Below are positions 5,693 through 13,631 of a DNA stretch of 13,631 nt, one piece after another. A program made the translations under genes and the position numbers. The DNA comes from Betaproteobacteria bacterium. GTDB taxonomy: Bacteria; Pseudomonadota; Gammaproteobacteria; Burkholderiales; Burkholderiaceae. Each line of letters starts with the position of its first letter. The stretch's first letter is position 1. The notes below the pieces were generated by a model. That model was not told the DNA's origin. It did not search any database and worked only from the letters and a program-made list of their open reading frames with translations. The stretch covers positions 1 through 13,631 of the forward strand of contig RFXC01000109.1 of NCBI GenBank assembly GCA_009921765.1, in the 5' to 3' direction.

Positions 5693-7140
5693 GGCAAAGC
5701 GGTTCCTGGTCGTCCCCAGCCGCCGGCGAGATTTTTCAGCAGCTGGTTGGTGGCGGTCAGCCTGCGACTGCGCGCATCCAGCAGGCTTCGTTCGACCGAT
5801 AAGGCGGTGGTCTGCGCAGCCACCACGTTCAGATAGCTGACAGTGCCTGCGCGATACTGGTTGAGCGTGAGCTCGAGCGCACGGCGCGCCTCGATCAGCG
5901 ACTCGGCGAGGAGCTCGGTCTGCCGCCTGAGCGCAGCGTTGAGCGCGAGGTTGTCCTCGACCTCCTGCATGGCCGAGAGCACCGTCTGTCGATATTGCGC
6001 CGAGGCCTGCTCGAGCGTGGCCTGTGCGCTTGCGACCGCCGCTCTGCGAGCACCCCCATCGAAAGCGGCGAGCGCAAGGCTGGGACCGATCGACCACGCG
6101 AGGGGCGGTACGGCGAGCAGGTCGGCGAGCGTGCTCGCGCGCAGACTGGTGTTTGCCCCCAGGGTGATGATCGGGAAAAAGGCGGCGGTTGATACACCCA
6201 CCTGCGCGGCCGCTGCGACCGCACGTTTTTCGGCTGCGGCGATGTCGGGGCGACGGCGCAGCAACTCGGCCGGCAACTGCAGCGGCACCTCGGGCGGCTC
6301 GGGCAGGCCCCGGGCGGCGCTGACGTTCACCGCAGCCGGCATCTCACCTACAAGCACCGCGAGCGCGTTCTCCAGCAAGGCACGGCTGCCAGCGAGCTCG
6401 GCGGCCTGTGCCTGGGCGCTCTTCAGCTGGGTCTGGGCCTGCGCGACATCGGTGGCCGGAACGATCCCCACACGGTAGCGATCCTGGGTCATCTGAAGCG
6501 ATCGCTGGTAGGCCTGGACCGTGTCGTCGAGGAGCGCCGACTGCGTCTGCACGGCGCGAAGCGAGAGCCAGGTCTGCGTGAGCGTGGCCTGAAGCGATAG
6601 CCGAAGCGCCTCGAGATCGAACTCGCTTGCCTCCAGCCGAGCCCGTGCCGCATCCACCTGCTGGCTCAGTCGGCCAAAAAGATCCAGCTCCCAGTTGACC
6701 GACAGCGAGGGGCCCATTGTGGTGGTGCCGCTGTCGTTGCGGGTTGCGACCAACCCGGCACCCGCACTGGGCAGGAGTGCCGCCCGGCTGGTGTCGATGG
6801 CAGCTTGTGCGATCCGGACCTGGGCCATGCTGGCAGCGAGATTCTGGTTGCCGTCGGGGAGCCTCTGCTGGAGCGCGTTCAGCGCGTCGTCGCCATAAAG
6901 TGACCACCAGTTTCGCGCAACCGCAACGCGCTCCGCCGCGGGCTTCAGCAATGCGGCATGCCTGAAGTCGGTGGGCAGTTCACGAACAGGTTGCGGGGCG
7001 CCGGAAGGCGGGGGCGTAGTGAGTCCGCAGCCCGCCAGGACGCTCAACGCGAGCAGGGCCATTGCGCCACGGGCAACGCGCAGCCGGCGATCAGAACGCA
7101 GCTTGAACACGCGGCAGCGGATCGTGGAATCAGATCGCAT
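5689..7140 (-). CDS. Outer-membrane efflux lipoprotein, OprM/NodT (OpmB-like) family
   Basis: A 483-residue outer-membrane factor. The ATG at 7140 overlaps the end of the mdtC-like gene by 11 bases and has GGAG seven bases upstream. An arginine-rich n-region (about 9-24) and a short hydrophobic core lead to the lipobox LAGC with lipidated Cys38; the following Gly39 does not signal inner-membrane retention. Family landmarks are WWSLYGDDALNAL (78-90), NWELDLFGRL (149-158), RYRVGIVPATDVAQAQTQL (221-239), LLRRRPDIAAAE (293-304), FFPIITLGAN (321-330), FDGGARR (360-366) and YRAGTVSYLNVVAAQ (429-443). The two internally similar halves are typical of TolC/OprM proteins, which trimerise into a beta-barrel plus periplasmic helical tunnel. 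Its position after the two RND genes matches the muxABC-opmB layout of Pseudomonas. It should be the exit duct for this pump. Confidence 0.93.
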   Translation of the reverse strand: MRSDSTIRCRVFKLRSDRRLRVARGAMALLALSVLAGCGLTTPPPSGAPQPVRELPTDFRHAALLKPAAERVAVARNWWSLYGDDALNALQQRLPDGNQNLAASMAQVRIAQAAIDTSRAALLPSAGAGLVATRNDSGTTTMGPSLSVNWELDLFGRLSQQVDAARARLEASEFDLEALRLSLQATLTQTWLSLRAVQTQSALLDDTVQAYQRSLQMTQDRYRVGIVPATDVAQAQTQLKSAQAQAAELAGSRALLENALAVLVGEMPAAVNVSAARGLPEPPEVPLQLPAELLRRRPDIAAAEKRAVAAAAQVGVSTAAFFPIITLGANTSLRASTLADLLAVPPLAWSIGPSLALAAFDGGARRAAVASAQATLEQASAQYRQTVLSAMQEVEDNLALNAALRRQTELLAESLIEARRALELTLNQYRAGTVSYLNVVAAQTTALSVERSLLDARSRRLTATNQLLKNLAGGWGRPGTALP

Positions 7141-10100
7141 TTGGCTTCTCCGCTGCGACAGCCTCTGGTGCACGATGGGGCGCGCGCTGTCGGACGCTTG
7201 CAATTCGCGCTGCCAGTCGGCCGGCGGCGCTGCGCAGCCGATCGATGCCCACATACACCACGGGTGTGGTGTAGAGCGTGAGCGCCTGGCTGAGCACCAA
7301 CCCGCCCAGCACTGAAATGCCCAGCGGCTGCCTGAGTTCTGCACCGTCGCCCGTGCCGATCGCAAGCGGGATGGCGCCGCAGAGCGCTGCAGCCGTAGTC
7401 ATCATGATGGGCCGCAGTCGCGTTCGTGCGGCTGCGTACATCGCGGCGCCAGGCCCCAGACTCGAGCGGCGCTGCCGCGAGATGGCGAAATCGATCATGA
7501 TGATGGCGTTTTTCTTCACGATGCCGATCAGCAAAATGACGCCGATCAGCGCAATCACCGAGAACTCGGTATTGAACCATTTCAGGGCAAGCAGCGCGCC
7601 CACACCCGCCGAGGGTAGCGTCGAGAGGATCGTGATCGGATGGATGAAGCTCTCATAGAGAATGCCCAGCACCAGATAGATGGCGATGATCGCTGCCAGA
7701 ATGAGGACCGGCTGATTGTCCAGTGACTGCGCAAATGCGCGCGCGGTCCCCTGCAAGGTGCCGCGTATCGAGGCGGGTGCGCCGAGGGTGAGCATGGCGT
7801 CGCGAATCGCGGAATTGGCCTCTGACAGCGAGACCCCCGGCGCGAGATTGAAACTGATGGTCGAGGCGGGCGTACCCGACTGGTGCGATACCGATAACGG
7901 CGCTGCCGATTCCTCGATTCGGGCGAAATCGGTGAGCGGGATCCGCTCGCCCGTGCTTGAGATGAAGATCAGCGACTTGAGGGTCTCTGGGCTCTGCGTG
8001 AATTCGGGCGCGAGTTCGAGCACCACGCGATACTGGTTGAGCGGGTTGTAGATCACGCCGACCTGGCGCTGACCGAAGGCATTGTTGAGCGTGGCATCGA
8101 TTGCGCGAACCGACAGTCCCAGACGCGCGATCGCATCGCGATCCAGAACGAGCGCGGTCTGTCGGCCCCTTTCCTGCACGTCGCTGTCGATGTCCACCAG
8201 TTCGGGCAGTCGGCTGAAGGCGCGCCGCACCCGGGGCTCCCATTGCCGAAGCTCCTCGATCTCGTCGGCCTGCAGCGTGAACTGGTACTGCGAACTTGCC
8301 TGACGGCCCCCCACTCTGATGTCCTGAACCGGCACCATGAACAGCGACGCACCGGGCTCGCGAGCCAGTCGCCCACGCAGCCGGCCCACCACGCGGTCGG
8401 CTGCCACCTGACGCTCGGCGAGCGGTTTCAGTGCGATGAACATCTGTGCGGAGTTGCGTGTGCCGCCACCCGTGAATCCGGTGACCGACTCCACTGCCGG
8501 GTCGGCGCGGACAATCTCGATGAAGCGATCAAGCCGGCCCTGCATGGCCTGAAACGAGGTGGCCTGATCGGCGCGGATAAAGCCGATGATCCGGCCAGTG
8601 TCCTGCTGAGGGAAGAAGCCCTTGGGGATGGTGGAGTAGAGGTGAAAGTTGAAAGCGATGACGCCCACCAGCGCCATGAGCACCAGCGGTTGGTAGCGAA
8701 GCGCCCAGGCGAGCGACCGGCGATAGCCCCGCACAGCAAGCGTTGCCGGCAGGCGCAGCCACCGGGCGAGCCGACCCTGCGGGCGCCGGGGCGCGCGGGG
8801 CTTGAGCAGCATGGCGCACATCATGGGCGTGGTGCTGAGCGAGATCAGCATCGAGACCAGGATGGCGGCAGTCATCACGATTGCGAATTCGCGAAACAGC
8901 CGGCCGATGATGCCGCCCATCAGCAGAATGGGGATGAACACCGCAACCAGCGAAATGCTGATCGACACCACGGTGAACGCCACTTCGCGCACGCCGGCGA
9001 GGCTTGCCTCGAGCACGCTGCGGCCGCGTTCGATATGCCGGGCGATGTTCTCGAGCACCACGATGGCATCGTCCACCACAAAACCGGTGGCCACGATCAG
9101 CGCCATCAGCGAGATATTGTTCAGGCTGAGCCCTGCCCACTGCATGATCACGAAGGTGCCAGCCAGCGATACCGGCACCGCGATGCTGGGAATGATCGTT
9201 GCGCGAAGGCTTCTCAGGGACAGAAACACCACCACGAACACGAGTGCGATCGAGATCATCAGGGTGCGCTGCATCTCGCGAAGCGAGGCGCGGATGGTGG
9301 GCGAACGGTCGGAGACCACCTTGAGGTCGATGGCGGCAGGGATCGAGGCCTGCAGCCACGGAATCAGCGCGCGCACGCGATCCACCGCCTCGATGATGTT
9401 CGCATCGGGCTGCTTGTAGAGCATGAGCACCACCGCGGGGCGGCCGTCAGCGACCCCGTAGTTGCGCAGGTCCTGAACCGAATCGGTCACGCTCGCCACA
9501 TCCTGCAAACGCACGGCGTTGCCGCTGCGCCAGCGCACGATGAGCGGCGCATAGTCGGCCGCGGTCTTGGCCTGGTCGTTGGCGTCGATCTGCCACTGCC
9601 GGGTGGCATCCTCGATCATGCCTTTCGGACGGTTGCCGTTGGCGGCCACCACCGCCATCCGGATGTCCTCGAGCGAAATGCCGGTGGCGGCCAGGCGGTT
9701 GGGGTCGGCCTGGATCCGTACCGCCGGGAGCGCACCGCCACCGATCACCACATTGCCGATGCCGTCGACCTGGGCGAGCCGTTGTGCGAGCACCGTGGAG
9801 GCTGCGTCATACATCTGCCCGCGTGACAGGGTGGCCGAGGTGAGTGCAACGATCATGATCGGCGCATCCGCAGGGTTCACCTTCCGGTACGACGGATTCG
9901 ACGGCATGTCGGTGGGGAGCAAGGTGCGGGCAGCGTTGATCGCCGCCTGGACCTCGCGTGCGGCGGCGTTGATATCGCGTTTGAGTTCGAACTGCACGGT
10001 TACACGGGTGCTGCCCAGCGAGGAACTCGAGGTGATTTCGGTGACCCCGGCAATCGCCCCGAGCGTGCGCTCAAGCGGCGCGGCAACGCTCTTCGCCATG

Positions 10101-10285
10101 GTCTCCGGGCTTGCGCCGGGCAGGGATGCCGAGACCGAGATGGTGGGAAAGTCCACCCGCGGAAGCGGTGCGATGGGTAGTGACAACCAGGCCAGCCAAC
10201 CCGCGAGCGCAATGCCGATGGTGAGCAGCGTGGTGGCCACCGGCCGTTGGACGAACAGCGCGAACGGGTTGGCAGGGGAAAACAT
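7130..10285 (-). CDS. mdtC: RND multidrug efflux permease, MdtC/MuxC-like subunit
   Basis: A 1051-residue inner-membrane proton-driven exporter; E. coli MdtC is 1025. The N-terminus [14 protein letters not shown] is the first transmembrane helix, followed by LPRVDFPTISVSASLPGASP, closely MdtC-like. The TM4 proton relay has GFVVDD with D405-D406, TM10 has GIVKKNAI with K925, and TM11 has LRPIMMT with T963, so the relay is intact. Other MdtC-specific runs are VTGFTGGGTRNS (601-612), VQDIRVGGRQ (653-662) and NNAFGQRQ (734-741). ATG 10285 is preferred to the in-frame TTG at 10291, because the TTG sits within the stop of the upstream gene; the gap to that stop is two bases. The C-terminus has a basic/Ala tail of about 35 residues. 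It probably assembles with the MdtB-like protein into a mixed trimer, as known for E. coli MdtBC. Confidence 0.95.
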   Translation of the reverse strand: MFSPANPFALFVQRPVATTLLTIGIALAGWLAWLSLPIAPLPRVDFPTISVSASLPGASPETMAKSVAAPLERTLGAIAGVTEITSSSSLGSTRVTVQFELKRDINAAAREVQAAINAARTLLPTDMPSNPSYRKVNPADAPIMIVALTSATLSRGQMYDAASTVLAQRLAQVDGIGNVVIGGGALPAVRIQADPNRLAATGISLEDIRMAVVAANGNRPKGMIEDATRQWQIDANDQAKTAADYAPLIVRWRSGNAVRLQDVASVTDSVQDLRNYGVADGRPAVVLMLYKQPDANIIEAVDRVRALIPWLQASIPAAIDLKVVSDRSPTIRASLREMQRTLMISIALVFVVVFLSLRSLRATIIPSIAVPVSLAGTFVIMQWAGLSLNNISLMALIVATGFVVDDAIVVLENIARHIERGRSVLEASLAGVREVAFTVVSISISLVAVFIPILLMGGIIGRLFREFAIVMTAAILVSMLISLSTTPMMCAMLLKPRAPRRPQGRLARWLRLPATLAVRGYRRSLAWALRYQPLVLMALVGVIAFNFHLYSTIPKGFFPQQDTGRIIGFIRADQATSFQAMQGRLDRFIEIVRADPAVESVTGFTGGGTRNSAQMFIALKPLAERQVAADRVVGRLRGRLAREPGASLFMVPVQDIRVGGRQASSQYQFTLQADEIEELRQWEPRVRRAFSRLPELVDIDSDVQERGRQTALVLDRDAIARLGLSVRAIDATLNNAFGQRQVGVIYNPLNQYRVVLELAPEFTQSPETLKSLIFISSTGERIPLTDFARIEESAAPLSVSHQSGTPASTISFNLAPGVSLSEANSAIRDAMLTLGAPASIRGTLQGTARAFAQSLDNQPVLILAAIIAIYLVLGILYESFIHPITILSTLPSAGVGALLALKWFNTEFSVIALIGVILLIGIVKKNAIIMIDFAISRQRRSSLGPGAAMYAAARTRLRPIMMTTAAALCGAIPLAIGTGDGAELRQPLGISVLGGLVLSQALTLYTTPVVYVGIDRLRSAAGRLAARIASVRQRAPHRAPEAVAAEKPNAI
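7148..7151 (-). promoter_or_regulatory. Shine-Dalgarno site within mdtC-like 3' end, selecting the channel start
   Basis: GGAG on the minus strand lies seven bases before ATG 7140, inside the last codons of the upstream pump gene. It supports this start over a much longer in-frame reading that would overlap the pump gene by over 200 bases and bury the lipoprotein signal. Confidence 0.6.
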
Positions 10286-10287
10286 GG

Positions 10288-13200
10288 TCAACCCTGCGCC
10301 TTGTCAGAGGCTGCGCCGGGCGCTGCGAGCGAGGCAAACGCCAGGTAGATCACTGGCGTGGTGAAGAGCGTCAGAAGCTGACTCACAATCAGACCGCCCA
10401 CCATGGTGACGCCAAGCGGATGACGCAGCTCGCTTCCCCAGCCGTCGCCCAGCATGAGTGGGAGTGCGCCAAGGAGTGCAGCAAGCGTGGTCATGAGAAT
10501 GGGCCGGAACCGCAGCAGACACGCCTGGCGGATTGCATCGTGCGGCGACAGTCCCTCTTCGCGTTCAGCCTCGAGGGCGAAGTCGATCATCATGATCGCG
10601 TTTTTCTTGACGATCCCGATCAGCAGAATGATGCCGATCACCGCGATGATGTCCAGGTCGAGTCTGGCCATGAGCAGGGCTGCGAGTGCGCCGAGGGCGG
10701 CCGAAGGCAGCGTCGACAGAATCGTCACCGGATGAATGAAACTCTCGTAGAGCACGCCGAGCACGATGTACATGGTGATGACCGCGGCAAGAATCAGCCA
10801 CAGCGTGTCGGAGAGCGATGCCTGGAAGGCGAGTGCTGCGCCCTGGAAACCGGTTTCGATGCTGGCTGGCAGCGCTGCACGATCGATTTCCTCGCGAATC
10901 GCGCCCACTGCTGCACCAAGCGATACCCCTGGCGCAGTGTTGAATGACACGGTCACGGCGGGAAACTGGCCGACATGGTTGATCGCGAGAAGCCCTGGCC
11001 GCTCGACAATTCGGGCAACGGCCGACAGCGGCACGGGCGCACCGGCGGTGGAGGCAACCTGGAGCTGGGCAAGCGCCTCGAGCCCCACACGGTGACGGGG
11101 CGCCACCTCGATTACGACGCGATACTGATTCGACTGCGTGAACATGGTGGAGATCAGGCGCTGGCCAAAGGCGTTATAGAGCGCGCTGTCGATACCTGCC
11201 ACGCTCACCCCCAGACGGGCGGCAGCGGCCCGATCGATCTCCACAAACGCGCGCAGGCCCCGGTCGAGCAGGTCGGTAGCCACATCGGCGAGTTCGCTTC
11301 GCGCCTGGAGACGCTCGAGGAGTTTTTGTGCGCCTGCGCGCAACGTTGTGTCATCGGGCGAGGACATCAGCAGCTGGTACTGGGTACGGGATACCCGCTC
11401 TTCGGTTGTCAGGTCCTGAACCGGCTGAAGATAAAGCGTCACGCCTGTGACCGCGCGGCTCGCATCGGTGATGCGCCGGATGATGTCGCTCACGTTTGCG
11501 CCATTCCGTTCTTGCCGGGGCTTGAGGTTGATCAGCATCCGGCCGGTGTTGAGCGTGGTGTTGGCGCCGTCTATGCCAATGAACGAGGACAGGCTTAGAA
11601 CGGCCGGGTCGGCAAGCACGATCTCTGCGAGTTGCTGTTGCCGTTCGGCCATGGCTGCAAACGATGTGGCCTGCGTGGCCTCGGTGGTGGCCTGGAGAAG
11701 ACCCGTGTCCTGCACAGGGAAAAAGCCCTTGGGTACCGCAAAATACAGTGCGCCTGTGGCGGCTATGGTTGCCACAAAAGCGCAGAGCGTGAGGGTGCGG
11801 TGCGCGAGCACGCGGTCAAGCAGACGACCGTATCCGGCAATCAGTGCGTCGAAAAATCGTCCGGTCGCCTGGTAGAGCGCGCCGTGGTCGCTTTCACGGC
11901 TTGCGCGCAGGAGCCGCGCGCAGAGCATGGGCGTCAGGGTGAGCGACACCACCGCCGAAATGAGAATGGCAACGGCGAGCGTGATCGCGAATTCATGGAA
12001 GAGCCGGCCCACCACGTCGCCCATGAAGAGCAGCGGGATCAGCACGGCGATGAGGGATACGGTGAGCGAGATGATGGTAAAGCCGATCTCGCGCGCGCCC
12101 TGAAGCGCGGCCGCAAGCGGTGCCATGCCGCGCTCCACATGACGCGCGATGTTCTCGATCATGACGATGGCATCGTCGACCACGAACCCGGTGGCGATGG
12201 TGAGCGCCATCAGCGTGAGCGTGTTGACCGAAAAGCCGGCGAGATGCATGACCGCGAAGGTGCCGACCAGCGACAGCGGCACCGCCACACTCGGGATCAT
12301 GGTGGCGGTCGCGCTGCGGAGGAAAACGAAGATCACGGCAACCACCAGGCCGACTGCGAGGAGCAGCTCGCTCTGCGTGTCGCTCACCGAGGCTCGAATC
12401 GTGACGGTTCGGTCGGTAAGAATCTGCAGATCGGTGGAAGCGGGGAGCGTGGATTGCAGTCTGGGCAGGAGCGCACGCACCCGGTCGGCGGTCTCGATCA
12501 CATTTGCGCCGGGCTGGCGATGAATATTGAGAATCACTGCCGGCGTGCGGTCGGCCCATGCCGCCAGCCGGATGTTCTCGGCGTCTTCCACCACATCGGC
12601 GACGTCGCCCAGTCGCAGTGCGTTGCCGTTTCGCCAGGCGAGGATCAGCCGCGCGTAGTCGGGCGCGGAGCGGATCTGATCGTTCGCGTCGATGGTGGAT
12701 GCCTGCGCGGGGCCGTCAAAGCTGCCCTTGGGCTGGTTGACATTGGCTGCCGCAATGGCAGTGCGAATGTCATCCGAGGACAGCTTGGCCGCGGCGAGCG
12801 CATTCGGATTGATCTGGATACGAATGGCCGGTCGCAAGCCCCCGGAAATCGATACCACGCCCACCCCGGCTACCTGCGAAAGCTTGGGCGCAAGCCGGTT
12901 TTCCACCAGATCGTTGAGACGGATGGGCGCAAGGGACGGCGAACTGAGCGCAAGCGTCAGAATGGGTGCGTCGGCCGGATTGAACTTGCGGTAGATCGGC
13001 GGCATGGGCAGGTCGGTCGGGAGCAGATTGCTCGCGGCGTTGATCGCTGCCTGCACCTGCTGTTCGGCCACTTCGAGCGGCAGGTTCAGCAGGAACCTGA
13101 GCGTGATCACCGAGGCCCCGCCCGAGCTGATCGACGACATCTGTGCGAGTCCTGGCATCTGGCCGAACTGGCGCTCGAGCGGCGCGGTGACCGACGAGGT

Positions 13201-13377
13201 CATCACATCGGGGCCGGCGCCAGGGTGAAGCGTGGTGACCTGGATGGTGGGGAAGTCGACCTCCGGGAGCGCCGAGACGGGCAGCATCCGCCAGGCCAGC
13301 GCGCCTGCAATCAGGACGGCCACCATCAGCAGCGTGGTCGCCACCGGCCGCAGAATGAACAGGCGCGACAGATTCAT
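10288..13377 (-). CDS. mdtB: RND multidrug efflux permease, MdtB/MuxB-like subunit
   Basis: A 1029-residue RND permease; E. coli MdtB is 1040. It begins [20 protein letters not shown] and continues [20 protein letters not shown], then [20 protein letters not shown], all distinctly MdtB-like. The relay residues are D401-D402 in [17 protein letters not shown] (TM4), K925 in GIVKKNAI (TM10) and T963 in RPILMT (TM11). Two large periplasmic loops (about 35-330 and 555-855) separate the two six-helix bundles. ATG 13377 lies 19 bases after the stop of the upstream gene with no clear Shine-Dalgarno site, so reinitiation by ribosomes leaving that gene is likely. Its stop precedes the MdtC-like ATG by two bases. 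In MdtBC-type pumps the two permeases form a B2C trimer exporting bile salts, novobiocin and similar compounds (known for E. coli); the substrate here is not shown. Confidence 0.95.
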   Translation of the reverse strand: MNLSRLFILRPVATTLLMVAVLIAGALAWRMLPVSALPEVDFPTIQVTTLHPGAGPDVMTSSVTAPLERQFGQMPGLAQMSSISSGGASVITLRFLLNLPLEVAEQQVQAAINAASNLLPTDLPMPPIYRKFNPADAPILTLALSSPSLAPIRLNDLVENRLAPKLSQVAGVGVVSISGGLRPAIRIQINPNALAAAKLSSDDIRTAIAAANVNQPKGSFDGPAQASTIDANDQIRSAPDYARLILAWRNGNALRLGDVADVVEDAENIRLAAWADRTPAVILNIHRQPGANVIETADRVRALLPRLQSTLPASTDLQILTDRTVTIRASVSDTQSELLLAVGLVVAVIFVFLRSATATMIPSVAVPLSLVGTFAVMHLAGFSVNTLTLMALTIATGFVVDDAIVMIENIARHVERGMAPLAAALQGAREIGFTIISLTVSLIAVLIPLLFMGDVVGRLFHEFAITLAVAILISAVVSLTLTPMLCARLLRASRESDHGALYQATGRFFDALIAGYGRLLDRVLAHRTLTLCAFVATIAATGALYFAVPKGFFPVQDTGLLQATTEATQATSFAAMAERQQQLAEIVLADPAVLSLSSFIGIDGANTTLNTGRMLINLKPRQERNGANVSDIIRRITDASRAVTGVTLYLQPVQDLTTEERVSRTQYQLLMSSPDDTTLRAGAQKLLERLQARSELADVATDLLDRGLRAFVEIDRAAAARLGVSVAGIDSALYNAFGQRLISTMFTQSNQYRVVIEVAPRHRVGLEALAQLQVASTAGAPVPLSAVARIVERPGLLAINHVGQFPAVTVSFNTAPGVSLGAAVGAIREEIDRAALPASIETGFQGAALAFQASLSDTLWLILAAVITMYIVLGVLYESFIHPVTILSTLPSAALGALAALLMARLDLDIIAVIGIILLIGIVKKNAIMMIDFALEAEREEGLSPHDAIRQACLLRFRPILMTTLAALLGALPLMLGDGWGSELRHPLGVTMVGGLIVSQLLTLFTTPVIYLAFASLAAPGAASDKAQG

Positions 13378-13396
13378 GGCGGGCGTTGGCAGGCGC

Positions 13397-13631
13397 TCAG
13401 CCGCCCTGCTGCTGGCGACGTCGCTCGCGCATCTGTTCGATGAAGGTTTGCCGCTCGTCAGGGCTCATTTTCATGAAGCGCTCCTGCTGCTCGGGCGGCA
13501 GGCGGTCGAGCCAGGGTGGGCGGTCGGCCGGCGGTGTCCCGGCCGCGGGGGCTGTGCCCGGGGCGGCTGCTGCACCTGAAGCGGGTGCGGAGCCCGGGGC
13601 AGGCGATGCCCCCGCCGCAGGCGTTGCACTG
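13397..13631 (-). CDS. C-terminal tail of the upstream gene, probably the MdtA-like membrane fusion protein (cut by window edge)
   Basis: The last 77 codons of a leftward gene whose body lies beyond the right edge. The visible part starts with about 37 residues almost purely Ala, Pro, Gly, Ser and Thr. Then come [26 protein letters not shown] and [14 protein letters not shown] before the TGA at 13399-13397. Nothing of the lipoyl, hairpin or beta-barrel domains is visible. The identification rests on position directly ahead of mdtB in an mdtABC-type operon and on the low-complexity C-terminal extensions many membrane fusion proteins carry. Codon use and reading frame continue cleanly into the stop. 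The helical end has two roughly repeated units, [10 protein letters not shown] and [12 protein letters not shown] separate Ala/Pro-rich small protein cannot be excluded. Confidence 0.6.
   Translation of the reverse strand, partial: SATPAAGASPAPGSAPASGAAAAPGTAPAAGTPPADRPPWLDRLPPEQQERFMKMSPDERQTFIEQMRERRRQQQGG

Noticed and set aside
5693..6097. Longer N-terminus for the amidase reading back to 6097
   Set aside because: That stretch is out-of-frame sequence of the outer-membrane channel gene with no amidase similarity; ATG 5692 begins a normal amidase N-terminus.
7141..7365. Longer N-terminus for the outer-membrane channel reading back to 7365
   Set aside because: It would overlap the MdtC-like gene by more than 200 bases and push the lipoprotein signal to the interior; ATG 7140 has a ribosome site and gives a sensible signal peptide.
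8243..9826. Long plus-strand open frame (527 codons) opposite the MdtC-like gene
   Set aside because: It is rich in His, Arg, Asp and Gly in a pattern typical of the reverse strand of a high-GC gene, has no recognisable domain, and lies wholly antisense to a certain RND gene.
11632..13443. Long plus-strand open frame (603 codons) opposite the MdtB-like gene
   Set aside because: Same composition artefact (His/Arg/Gly/Glu-rich, no motif), fully antisense to a well-conserved pump gene and running into its upstream neighbour.

Overview
The window is high-GC (roughly two thirds G+C), densely packed bacterial DNA. Its gene content suggests a betaproteobacterium of the order Burkholderiales, perhaps Alcaligenaceae-like. 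It has a Bug/TctC-type solute receptor, a family strongly expanded in that group, and an MdtABC/MuxABC-type efflux operon that ends in an OprM-type channel. This placement is inferred from gene content and composition, not from a marker gene.

Left part (1-4015). A leftward gene, cut by the window edge, encodes the N-terminal half-domain of a Bug-type periplasmic carboxylate receptor. From the same 132-base intergenic region a tight rightward operon starts. It holds a divergent aconitase/isopropylmalate-dehydratase large subunit (424-1737), its small swivel-domain subunit (1734-2342, ATGA overlap), and a thiamine-diphosphate enzyme of the benzoylformate decarboxylase/acetolactate synthase superfamily (2354-4015). 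The hydro-lyase keeps its three iron-sulfur cysteines, but several residues that bind the substrate carboxylates in aconitase and LeuCD are replaced. The ThDP enzyme lacks one active-site histidine of benzoylformate decarboxylase. Together with the receptor this looks like uptake and breakdown of an unidentified organic acid. It is the part of the window most likely to hold undescribed biochemistry.

Right part (13631 down to 4028, all leftward). This is one compact operon: the C-terminal tail of a protein that is probably the membrane fusion protein, MdtB-like and MdtC-like RND pumps, an OprM/NodT outer-membrane lipoprotein channel, and an amidase-signature hydrolase whose start codon overlaps the stop of the channel gene. 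The first four form a tripartite heteromeric RND exporter of the MdtABC/MuxABC-OpmB kind. The amidase has a complete Lys-Ser-Ser triad and a fused C-terminal GatC/AtzG-like helical tail. Its place in an efflux operon is unusual.

The two operons converge at 4016-4027 with only 12 bases between stop codons and no convincing terminator. No RNA genes, mobile elements or CRISPR arrays were seen. The only non-coding stretch longer than 20 bases is the divergent region 292-423.
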